From positions 1 to 8,992 of the forward strand of contig JAEWEO010000190.1 of NCBI GenBank assembly GCA_023389295.1: 8,992 bases of DNA, written 5' to 3'. The notes under the pieces were generated by a model. The model worked only from the letters and a program-made list of their open reading frames with translations, had not been told where the DNA came from and ran no database searches. This stretch comes from Bacillota bacterium. GTDB taxonomy: Bacteria > Bacillota > Clostridia > Lachnospirales > Lachnospiraceae. The translations under genes were made by a program, and so were the position numbers. This document shows positions 1-6,310 of the stretch, piece by piece (position 1 is the first letter of the stretch; each line of letters begins with the position of its first letter).

Positions 1-188
1 GCTATATATAGGTTAATTTGTCACATCTGCATTTGAAAACTGGAATATATCATAAAGTGAGATGATAGAAATTAACATTAAAACATTGAAGTAGAAAAAA
101 TATTTAGTGCACTTTTATAAACTATAGTATTTTATAAAAATTATTATTAGCAGAAATATAGGGTCTAACAAAGGAGAATGAGCAATGA

Positions 189-556
189 ATGAAGATAGGT
201 GCATTGGAAGTAGGTGGTACCAAAATGAGAGTGTAGACAAATATTGTATTAAAATGTTCAAGAATTAGAATATTCCTTGAAACCTTTTAACAAAACTGAT
301 AAAACTAGCCCTAAGGAGAAAAACAGGAAATATTGCTGACCTATCAAAGGAAGGAACTAAAATTTGGAGATGAGATATCCTTCGCTAATATTAAGAACAT
401 ATTTCAGTTAAATATATAGATGCTGATATTATTGGGGGGGGGTCCATAATAAGAGTTATCCCTTCTCTATTAATGAAGCTAAGAAAAAATGTGGATGAAT
501 TACCTTAAAATCTTATAAGCTGTGGATTAACATTGATCCATAAGAAAAAAGCATAG
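189..556 (+). pseudogene. Decayed ROK-family sugar kinase (fructokinase-like) remnant
   Basis: Translation from the ATG at 189 gives MKIGALEVGGTKMRV and then a TAG at 234. This is the typical ROK-kinase phosphate-binding start (GALE-x-GGTK). A good ribosome site, AAGGAGA, lies at 171-177. In another frame, bases 419-505 read DADIIGGGS, then a stretch like the ROK C-terminal motif 'IIxGGGV...LLPxxR', up to a TAA at 506. The same frame continues after that stop with SCGLTLIHKKKA and a TAG at 554-556, which resembles a ROK tail (GxxGALxLAxxA). The conserved pieces lie about 185 bases apart, where an intact gene of roughly 880 bp would have over 600. The stretch between them has stops in every frame I read and only a weak echo of the family (IRIFLETF near 266-289). 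I infer a gene broken by internal deletion, a frame change and nonsense mutations. The two motif matches are direct; the exact subfamily (fructokinase or another hexokinase) is a guess. Confidence 0.6.
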
Positions 557-563
557 TAATGAG

Positions 564-613
564 ACTGTTTAGAGAATCTTAAATTTATAGATTCTCTTTT
601 TTGTTCAAACAGT
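564..613. repeat. Extended inverted repeat around the terminator
   Basis: ACTGTTT at 564-570 is exactly complementary to AAACAGT at 607-613, outside the terminator stem. The whole 50-base segment is therefore a nested, interrupted palindrome. It could be a two-part hairpin or the relic of a small mobile element. No transposase or target-site duplication is visible to settle it. Confidence 0.4.
571..602 (+). terminator. Rho-independent terminator after the ROK remnant
   Basis: A perfect 9-bp stem, AGAGAATCT at 571-579 with AGATTCTCT at 589-597, encloses a 9-base AT-rich loop and runs into a T tract (597-602). It lies 15 bases after the last stop of the decayed kinase, so it is probably that gene's original terminator and isolates the next gene from upstream transcription. 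Confidence 0.75.
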
Positions 614-674
614 TGGGGCAAACTTTGTATCAAACGTAATTCTATAAAAAGGACTGTAAATAATGGAATAATGG

Positions 675-683
675 TGGTACAAT
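675..683 (+). promoter_or_regulatory. Putative extended -10 promoter for the small membrane protein
   Basis: TGG-TACAAT at 675-683 is an extended -10 (TGn plus five of six consensus bases), 43 bases before the start codon. The -35 position (TGTAAA at 655-660, 17-bp spacing) is weak, as is tolerated with an extended -10. No experimental support; read from the sequence only. Confidence 0.4.
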
Positions 684-725
684 AAAGCTAATTCTAAGGT
701 TAATTCAAATGATAGGAGGTGTTCA

Positions 726-989
726 ATGAAAAAATCATATGACATTATCCCAGCAGTTATTTTAATCCTTTGTCTAGTGATCTCAGTTATCATTGGAAAT
801 GCAGTAATAAAAGGTGTTGTTCTCTTTGCTTTTGCAGCATTTCTAATTGTAAGTACCGTATTTAAGTTAATTGGAAAGAAAGACTTAAAGTTTTGGGATA
901 AGTTTTTTTATGTTTTATTATTGTTATTTGAGATAGGGCTTGCAATTGGTGCAATTTTCGTTATCATAGCTGCGATTGTCGGAGCATAA
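726..989 (+). CDS. Small three-helix membrane protein of unknown function
   Basis: This is an 87-residue protein I do not recognise. It has a short charged N-terminus (MKKSYD) and then three hydrophobic segments, roughly residues 8-26, 28-48 and 58-86. A short polar hairpin, GKKDLKFWDK, lies near 50-59 between the second and third. By charge it should be an integral inner-membrane protein with the basic hairpin probably cytoplasmic. There are no conserved catalytic or metal-binding residues to suggest an activity. A strong ribosome site, AGGAGGT at 714-720, sits 5 bases before the ATG, so the gene looks genuinely expressed. It is 77 bases upstream of glpK on the same strand with no clear terminator between, so co-transcription is possible. 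A role in glycerol uptake is unproven, since it does not resemble the much larger six-helix GlpF facilitator. Confidence 0.75.
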   Translation: MKKSYDIIPAVILILCLVISVIIGNAVIKGVVLFAFAAFLIVSTVFKLIGKKDLKFWDKFFYVLLLLFEIGLAIGAIFVIIAAIVGA

Positions 990-1066
990 GTCATTAGGAA
1001 TGCCTAAGGTTTATAGAGGGTATACCCGGTTATTAATTTATCTTAATTAGAAATGGGGATAGGCAA

Positions 1067-2557
1067 ATGAAACAGTATATAATGGCACTTGATCAAGGGA
1101 CTACTAGTTCTAGATGTATCATTTTTGATAAACAAGGAAAGATGAAGAGCGTTGCGCAAAAGGAATTTACGCAGATTTATCCAAAGCCCGGCTGGGTAGA
1201 GCATGATCCTATGGAAATATGGTCCTCTCAGATATCCGTTGCAACAGAAGCAATGGCTAAGCTTAATATATTGGCACAGGACATTGCTGCCATTGGTATT
1301 ACGAATCAAAGAGAAACCACAATTGTATGGAATAAGACAACCGGACAGCCCATTTACAATGCAATTGTTTGGCAGTGCCGCAGAACCTCCGAGATGATTG
1401 ATGATCTAAAGGCAAAAGGTTATGAAGCCTATATCATGGATAAGACGGGATTAATACCGGATGCCTATTTCTCCGGCACAAAAATTGCTTGGATTCTAAA
1501 CCATGTTCCTGGCGCAAGGGAACTTGCCGAAGCAGGGGAACTTTTATTTGGTACTGTAGATACCTGGATTATATGGAATTTAACCAAAGGAAAAACCTTT
1601 GTTACTGATTACACGAATGCATCACGTACGATGCTATTTGATATAAAGAAATTAACATGGGATAATAAGATTCTTGAAGAACTTAACATTCCAATTCAAA
1701 TGCTACCGGAGGTTAGACCCTCCAGTCACCTCTATGGGTATACGGATAGATCTCTCTTTGGTGAGGAGATTCCCATTGCCGGTGCAGCAGGGGATCAACA
1801 GGCAGCTTTATTTGGTCAATGTTGTTTTCATAAGGGTGATGTTAAAAATACTTATGGAACTGGGTGCTTCCTGTTAATGAATACAGGCAAGGAAGCAATC
1901 GTCTCAAAGAATGGCTTAATAACAACAATTGCAGCGAGTACCGGACCTGAGGTATCCTATTGCTTAGAAGGTAGTGTATTTGTTGCAGGGGCAGCGATAC
2001 AATGGCTGAGGGATGAGCTTCAGCTAATTAGAAGTGCTGCAGAAAGTGAAAAATATGCTTTGCAGGTTGAGAACACCAATGGTGTCTATGTAGTTCCTGC
2101 ATTTGCAGGACTGGGAGCGCCATACTGGGATCAATATGCGAGAGGTGCAATCGTTGGTATAACTCGTGGATGTAATCGTGATCATATCATACGTGCAACG
2201 TTAGAGTCCATTGCGTATCAGACCCATGATGTACTAAAAGCTATGGAAGCTGACTCAGGGGCAAACTTACAGACTCTCAAGGTAGATGGTGGTGCCTGTG
2301 CCAATGCATTCTTAATGCAATTCCAAGCTAATATCTTAAATGCAAAGGTACTTAAGCCGGAATGTATTGAAACGACAGCACTTGGAGCAGCATATCTTGC
2401 CGGCCTAGCCGTAGGCTTTTGGAAAGATCAAGATGAGATCCAGAATAACTGGGCATTAGGAGAGACCTTCCATCCTAGTATGGAGGAGAAGGAGAGAGAC
2501 CATCTGATTGCCGGATGGAAGAAAGCGGTCAAACGCTCTTTTGAGTGGGAAGAATAA
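1067..2557 (+). CDS. glpK: Glycerol kinase
   Basis: Cytoplasmic FGGY-family kinase that phosphorylates glycerol to sn-glycerol 3-phosphate with ATP, feeding glycolysis and phospholipid synthesis. At 496 residues it matches the family (E. coli 502). The first ATP-site loop is MALDQGTTSSR at 6-16. Glycerol-contacting residues R82 and E83 (in QRET), W102, Y134 and D243 (in GAAGDQQAALFG, the catalytic base) are all present. The two FGGY signatures are at about 134-146 (YFSGTKIAWILNH) and 360-385 (GAIVGITRG...ESIAYQ). The histidine that HPr of the sugar phosphotransferase system phosphorylates in Enterococcus and Bacillus (motif H-F-Y-G) is Ser229 here (RSLFG), so that mode of activation is probably absent. 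The E. coli FBP-binding GGKGGTR loop is also absent. The ribosome site (GGGGATAGG) is moderate. The rhomboid gene follows after 19 bases, suggesting an operon. No glpF or glpD is in view. Confidence 0.97.
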   Translation: MKQYIMALDQGTTSSRCIIFDKQGKMKSVAQKEFTQIYPKPGWVEHDPMEIWSSQISVATEAMAKLNILAQDIAAIGITNQRETTIVWNKTTGQPIYNAIVWQCRRTSEMIDDLKAKGYEAYIMDKTGLIPDAYFSGTKIAWILNHVPGARELAEAGELLFGTVDTWIIWNLTKGKTFVTDYTNASRTMLFDIKKLTWDNKILEELNIPIQMLPEVRPSSHLYGYTDRSLFGEEIPIAGAAGDQQAALFGQCCFHKGDVKNTYGTGCFLLMNTGKEAIVSKNGLITTIAASTGPEVSYCLEGSVFVAGAAIQWLRDELQLIRSAAESEKYALQVENTNGVYVVPAFAGLGAPYWDQYARGAIVGITRGCNRDHIIRATLESIAYQTHDVLKAMEADSGANLQTLKVDGGACANAFLMQFQANILNAKVLKPECIETTALGAAYLAGLAVGFWKDQDEIQNNWALGETFHPSMEEKERDHLIAGWKKAVKRSFEWEE

Positions 2558-2576
2558 ATAAAGGTTAGGTAAAAGC

Positions 2577-3683
2577 ATGATGGAAGACAGATTAAATCAC
2601 TATTTGCAAACAAAAGGTTATCAGCGCATAGACTCAAATGCACAGGGGATCTATCTGTTTTATTATGCAACAGAGAAAGAATTAACAGTTATATCCGTAA
2701 TACACACAATAGGAAATGAGTTATCAAAACCTCAATACGAACACATATTAGAACAGATTAAGATGAATTTTAGAGGTTCAAATCCACAAGAAATCAAACT
2801 TCTTAGCTTGATTTTTACTGCAAATCCCGATCTGGTGAAACCCTTGGCTATTGATGCAGCGAGGGATAGTCATTGGATTGTTGATGTAAGATCCAACCGT
2901 TTGATTATCTATGAAACAGAAACAGGAGATTTTAACGAAATTCAAACGATCTTAGAGGAGCTTTTAGACAAGGAACAAAAGGAACAATCGATTAAGGAAG
3001 AGTCATTCGATTATACCGGTGCAAATTATGGACAAAGGGGAGAAAGAACACGAAGTATTGAAAGATATCGTTCGTCCCCTATCACCATGACAATTATTGC
3101 GGTTAATCTTCTGGTCTATTTTATGACAAATATTTTATGGTTGGGCCAAAGGATGCAAGTGCTGGAGAGAGGTGCTTTATCCTGGTACTACATTCGGGAG
3201 TATCAGCAATACTACAGACTCTTAACCTCCATGTTTATGCATTTAGACTGGAGCCATTTGGTTAATAATATGATTGTACTTCTCTTCATTGGTGCTAATT
3301 TGGAACGAGTAACCGGTAAAATGAAATATCTTTTCATTTATTTTGGTACCGGAATTGTTGCAGGGGCTACTTCCATCAGTTATAATATGTGGAAGGAATA
3401 CGCAGAAGTAGTCAGTTCACAGACATCTCGTTCGGTAGGTGCTTCAGGTGCTATCTTTGGTATTGTGGGAGCACTACTTTATATTGTAATCATAAACAAG
3501 GGTAGATTGCGAGAGATAAGCTTTCGACAGATGATTTTATTTGTTATTCTAAGTTTGTATAGTGGAATTATAAACTCTGGCATAGATCAGGCAGCACATG
3601 TTGGTGGTTTTATATCCGGAGTGCTCTTTGCGGCAATTTTATATCGCATACCACCAAATAAAAACAGAGTGCAATTAAGATAG
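2577..3683 (+). CDS. Rhomboid-family intramembrane serine protease with soluble N-terminal domain
   Basis: This 368-residue protein should cleave transmembrane segments of other membrane proteins within the bilayer. Residues 1 to about 165 are soluble and mixed alpha/beta, ending in a charged linker (KEQKEQSIKEES, near 132-143). The rhomboid core follows with about six membrane helices (near 170-187, 229-245, 249-268, 289-306, 317-333, 338-356). Family marks are HLVNN at 227-231, the catalytic serine in GASG (S290) with IFG just after, and the catalytic histidine in AAHVGGF (H341), so the Ser-His dyad is intact. The start is at one of two adjacent ATGs (2577 or 2580) behind a weak ribosome site. 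With only 19 bases after glpK, it is probably translated from the same message. The last codons (KNRVQLR) fall inside the first unit of a tandem repeat. The substrate is unknown. Confidence 0.93.
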   Translation: MMEDRLNHYLQTKGYQRIDSNAQGIYLFYYATEKELTVISVIHTIGNELSKPQYEHILEQIKMNFRGSNPQEIKLLSLIFTANPDLVKPLAIDAARDSHWIVDVRSNRLIIYETETGDFNEIQTILEELLDKEQKEQSIKEESFDYTGANYGQRGERTRSIERYRSSPITMTIIAVNLLVYFMTNILWLGQRMQVLERGALSWYYIREYQQYYRLLTSMFMHLDWSHLVNNMIVLLFIGANLERVTGKMKYLFIYFGTGIVAGATSISYNMWKEYAEVVSSQTSRSVGASGAIFGIVGALLYIVIINKGRLREISFRQMILFVILSLYSGIINSGIDQAAHVGGFISGVLFAAILYRIPPNKNRVQLR

Positions 3684-3853
3684 AACGCAATTAAGACAGA
3701 ACGCAATTAAGACAGAACGTAATTAAGATAGAACGCAATTAAAGACAGAATGCAATTAAACAGAACGCAATAAAAACAGAGTGTAATAAAACAAGAATAT
3801 TATAAAAACAGAACCTAATAAAGACAGAATATGATAAGACAAATATTCTAAAG
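3664..3853. repeat. Decaying tandem array, about 12 copies of a 16-bp unit
   Basis: The unit is close to ACAGAACGCAATTAAG. Copies start at 3664, 3680, 3696, 3712, 3728, 3745, 3760, 3776, 3792, 3808, 3824 and 3839. Units 2 to 5 are nearly identical to the consensus apart from single changes and one extra base, unit 6 is 15 bases, and later ones drift (for example ACAGAACCTAATAAAG, ACAAATATTCTAAAG). The array begins inside the rhomboid reading frame; its stop codon (3681-3683) is in unit 2. Every unit carries TAA, so it is not coding. There are no unique spacers, so it is not a CRISPR array. Confidence 0.9.
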
Positions 3854-3920
3854 AATTACGTGAACAATAATACTGCACAAGCAGATAAGATACTAGAAAC
3901 TACAGAGGAGATGGTATTGC

Positions 3921-4922
3921 ATGAAAATTAATATTTATTATGGTGGTAGAGGGTTAATTGAGGATCCTACTCTTTATGTGATAAGCAAACTTACATCAGT
4001 ACTGGAAGAACTGAGGGTACAGGTGACAAGATATAATCTCTATGAAGAAAAAAATGCAATTACCATGCTTCCCAAGACGCTTAAGGAGGCAGATGGAGTA
4101 ATTTTTGCAACTACGGTAGAGTGGATGGGAATCGGAGGTCTGATGCAACAATTTTTAGATTCCTGTTGGCTCTATGCGGATAAGGAGAAATTAGCGAAAT
4201 TATATATGTTACCGGTAGCCATTGCCAATACCTACGGAGAAAGAGATGCGGAGCTTACACTTATTAAGGCTTGGGAAATGCTTGGAGGAATCCCCTGCCA
4301 AGGCTTAAGTGCCTATGTGGAGGATCATGTTGAGTTTGAAACCAATAGCGATTATGCACATATCATTGAAAAGAGCGCAGAAGGTTTCTATCGTATGATT
4401 CACCAGAAAACCAAGATGCTACCTACCAGCAATGCTGCGATTAAGCAAAATGTATTGAGGGGTAGTTCCATTATTTTAACACCGCAGGAAAGTGAACAGT
4501 TATCCATGTATGTATCCGATGATACTTATGTGAAGAAGCAAAAAGAAGACATTGAGGAACTGACCCAACTTTTCAAAGAGATGCTGGATCAAAGCAATGA
4601 AGGAGAGAATAGTCAGGAATTTATAAAGAATTTAAAAGATAATTTCCATCCCATAGAGGATTTTGTGGCATCTTATTCGATCCATTTATCGGACATAAAG
4701 AAAACAATTATCGTTGAGATCAACGATAAACGTTTGAAATGTTATTATGGAGAAAAGACGGATGCGGATGTCATTGCAAAGACGACAAAAAGTGTAATGA
4801 ATAAATTAGTACTTGGAAGAGTTACCTTTCAAGGGGCCTTTATGTCAGGTGAGCTGACAGCAAAGGGTAATTTTAAAACCTTACGTAGCTTTGATCAAGT
4901 ATTTCAATTTAATATTTTATAA
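3921..4922 (+). CDS. Flavodoxin-like domain fused to SCP2-type lipid-binding domain
   Basis: This is a 333-residue cytoplasmic protein with no signal peptide or membrane helix. Residues 1 to about 160 look like a flavodoxin-fold NAD(P)H/FMN reductase-like domain. It has a beta strand then a glycine loop (YYGGRG at 6-11), an alternating strand-helix pattern, ADGVIFATTVEWMGIGG at 57-73 typical of the FMN-side loop, and PVAIANTYGERDAE at 98-111. A helical linker with charged residues covers roughly 185-240. Residues about 245-330 match the SCP2 sterol-carrier fold, with the end motif FQGAFMSGELTAKGNFKTL at 303-321 being most diagnostic. The ribosome site GAGGAG at 3905-3910 is 10 bases before the ATG. 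Known SCP2 domains bind hydrophobic ligands; here a lipid or quinone-like substrate presented to a flavin site is only inference. It follows the repeat array, and the next gene is convergent. Confidence 0.8.
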   Translation: MKINIYYGGRGLIEDPTLYVISKLTSVLEELRVQVTRYNLYEEKNAITMLPKTLKEADGVIFATTVEWMGIGGLMQQFLDSCWLYADKEKLAKLYMLPVAIANTYGERDAELTLIKAWEMLGGIPCQGLSAYVEDHVEFETNSDYAHIIEKSAEGFYRMIHQKTKMLPTSNAAIKQNVLRGSSIILTPQESEQLSMYVSDDTYVKKQKEDIEELTQLFKEMLDQSNEGENSQEFIKNLKDNFHPIEDFVASYSIHLSDIKKTIIVEINDKRLKCYYGEKTDADVIAKTTKSVMNKLVLGRVTFQGAFMSGELTAKGNFKTLRSFDQVFQFNIL

Positions 4923-4929
4923 ACAGTTC

Positions 4930-5682
4930 CTAAATCGGAAGCATGATCTTAAAGGTAGTTAATAAGTCACTTGATTCTACACTAATACTACCAAAATGCA
5001 TATCCACAACCTTTTTGGCAAGGGCAAGACCCATACCGGTACCACCTTTTTTGTGGGTCACAAAAGGCAGAAAGATATTTTCTAACTCATCCTCTGGAAT
5101 TTTTGCTCCATTGTTGCTTATTTCAATGGAAAGCTTGGAGGGAGATTGAAAGTCACCCATAACGTATTTCAACTCTACGTTGATAAAATTACCTGGAGTA
5201 GTTGCTTCAAAGGCATTTTTAATTAAATTAATAAGAACCTGTTTTATCTTTAGCACATCACAAGGGTAGGACATAAAATATGGCCTAGAATTGGAATCAA
5301 TGGTTAACGATAAGAGGATGTCCTTAGTTAATGCCTGTGGCATAAAGCTATTAATTAAGTTCTCGAATACTGTAATTAAATTGGTATCTTCTTTTTGAAT
5401 CAGATTATAGGTATTGTAAAGGGAAGCCTCGGCCATTAGCTTCTCCATATCATTGATTATGTCCTGTATCTGATCCCAGTATTTATAATCCCGTGTCTCA
5501 GGGTGTTTTGATTCAATGTACTGAATAGTACCCTTTAACAGAGTAAGTGGGTTACGAAGTTCATGAACTAGCATGGAATTAGCTTTTTTATTATCAGCAA
5601 TAATTGTATTGACAACGGACTCAAATTCCGGATTTGCTTTTACTAGATAAGCGAGTGAATCGTAGTTAATGGTTGAAAACAT
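4930..5682 (-). CDS. Soluble orphan sensor histidine kinase
   Basis: This 250-residue kinase lacks membrane helices and a recognisable sensor domain, having only about 35 residues before the dimerisation/phosphoacceptor helix. The H box is VHELRNPLTLLKG at 39-51, with phosphoacceptor H40. The N box is NLIKNAFEA at 152-160 (N156, magnesium-ATP). The G2 box is GGTGMGLALAKK at 213-224. The G1 box is NNGAKIP at 190-196, where the usual DxGxG is altered (N190 for Asp, K194 for the second Gly). An Asn here occurs in other working kinases, so activity is not excluded. A ribosome site, GGGGAGGTG at 5688-5696, lies 5 bases upstream. No response regulator is nearby. Such HELRNPLT kinases in Firmicutes often feed sporulation phosphorelays, but nothing here shows the target. 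It meets the 3921 gene tail to tail with 7 bases between and no terminator. Confidence 0.93.
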   Translation of the reverse strand: MFSTINYDSLAYLVKANPEFESVVNTIIADNKKANSMLVHELRNPLTLLKGTIQYIESKHPETRDYKYWDQIQDIINDMEKLMAEASLYNTYNLIQKEDTNLITVFENLINSFMPQALTKDILLSLTIDSNSRPYFMSYPCDVLKIKQVLINLIKNAFEATTPGNFINVELKYVMGDFQSPSKLSIEISNNGAKIPEDELENIFLPFVTHKKGGTGMGLALAKKVVDMHFGSISVESSDLLTTFKIMLPI

Positions 5683-5770
5683 ATGAACACCTCCCCAAGT
5701 ATTCCAATCAATGAAGTTTATTACGAAGCCCTATCCTAAGTTACTTTTGTCAGAATCAGTAAATGATTAA

Positions 5771-5779
5771 TGCTATAGT
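5771..5779 (+). promoter_or_regulatory. Putative extended -10 promoter for the HIT gene
   Basis: TGC-TATAGT at 5771-5779 is an extended -10 with five of six consensus bases, 62 bases before the HIT start codon. The nearest -35-like hexamer, TTGTCA at 5747-5752, is 21 bp away and too far for a normal promoter, so activity would rest on the extended element. Confidence 0.35.
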
Positions 5780-5803
5780 ATCAAATAATAGTAAAATTTA
5801 CAA
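5775..5803 (-). promoter_or_regulatory. Putative promoter for the histidine kinase gene
   Basis: Read on the minus strand, TTGTAA (5798-5803) and TACTAT (5775-5780) are separated by exactly 17 bp, each matching four of six consensus bases. Transcription would start near 5768, leaving a leader of about 85 bases before the kinase ATG. It overlaps a plus-strand -10 candidate, so the two genes may compete for the same segment. Predicted from sequence only. Confidence 0.35.
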
Positions 5804-5841
5804 GATAAAGAAACAAACAACAATCGACAGGAGGAAATATT

Positions 5842-6255
5842 ATGCAAGACAACTGTGTATTCTGCAAGATAATCGAAGGTATCATTCCTTCAACAACTGT
5901 ATATGAGGATGATGATTTTAAGGTAATATTAGATATTTCTCCCGCGGCGAAGGGGCATTGCATTATACTACCAAGAAAGCATGCTGCAGATATCTTTGAT
6001 TTAGATGATGAAATCGCGTCCAAGGTTCTTTTGGTTGCTAAGAAGATAGCAAGGGGCTTGATGGAGGAGCTAAATTGTGATGGCATCAATATTTTACAAA
6101 ACAATAAAGAGGCAGCCGGACAAACTGTTTTCCATTATCATATGCATGTGATACCTAGATATAAGAAGGATCAGGTAAATATCACATGGGCTCAGGGTAA
6201 ATATGAGGAAAAGGAAGCTCAGACACTAGCTAACTCCATAAAAGCAAGATTATAA
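5842..6255 (+). CDS. HIT-family nucleotide hydrolase (HINT-like)
   Basis: This cytoplasmic 137-residue protein of the histidine-triad superfamily probably hydrolyses purine nucleoside phosphoramidates, acyl-AMP or dinucleoside polyphosphates. The family triad is HYHMH at 98-102 within TVFHYHMHVIPR, with H100 the expected nucleophile. CVFC at 5-8 near the N-terminus (C5, C8) and H47 form the usual zinc-binding set with a triad histidine. GHCIILPRKHAADIFDL at 38-54 is the conserved phosphate-side segment. Length and residue order fit the bacterial HIT family without truncation. The ribosome site AGGAGG at 5829-5834 is 7 bases before the ATG. The gene stands alone between a divergent kinase and the convergent murG, and shares a two-way terminator with murG. 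The physiological substrate cannot be read from the sequence. Confidence 0.95.
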   Translation: MQDNCVFCKIIEGIIPSTTVYEDDDFKVILDISPAAKGHCIILPRKHAADIFDLDDEIASKVLLVAKKIARGLMEELNCDGINILQNNKEAAGQTVFHYHMHVIPRYKKDQVNITWAQGKYEEKEAQTLANSIKARL

Positions 6256-6281
6256 AAAGAATGCAGAAATGATTTGAATAA

Positions 6282-6310
6282 AAAGAGACCTCTTATTTAG
6301 AGGTCTCTTT
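6282..6310. terminator. Bidirectional terminator overlapping the 3' end of murG
   Basis: A perfect 12-bp stem (AAAGAGACCTCT at 6282-6293 with AGAGGTCTCTTT at 6299-6310) encloses a 5-base loop, TATTT. On the minus strand the stem ends in a run of five T (CTCTTTTTATT), a strong terminator for murG. On the plus strand the T run is three, part of the stem, so it is weaker for the HIT gene. The murG stop codon (6293-6295) spans the stem-loop boundary, and the last murG codons form one arm. Confidence 0.9.

Noticed and set aside
86..128. Promoter for the ROK remnant (TTGAAG and TATAGT)
   Set aside because: Spacing between the hexamers is 31 bases, far outside the usual 16-18, and no better pair was found.
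1018..1027. GGGTATACCC palindrome upstream of glpK as an operator
   Set aside because: A lone 10-base palindrome matching no operator I can name; not enough to call a regulatory site.
1043..1309. Minus-strand open frame of 88 codons over the glpK start
   Set aside because: Shadow of glpK, with no ribosome site or recognisable sequence.
3664..3853. Possible CRISPR array
   Set aside because: Units of 16 bases follow one another directly without unique spacers, and no cas gene is present.
5781..6104. Minus-strand open frame of 107 codons over the HIT gene
   Set aside because: Antisense shadow of a clear HIT-family gene with all catalytic residues.
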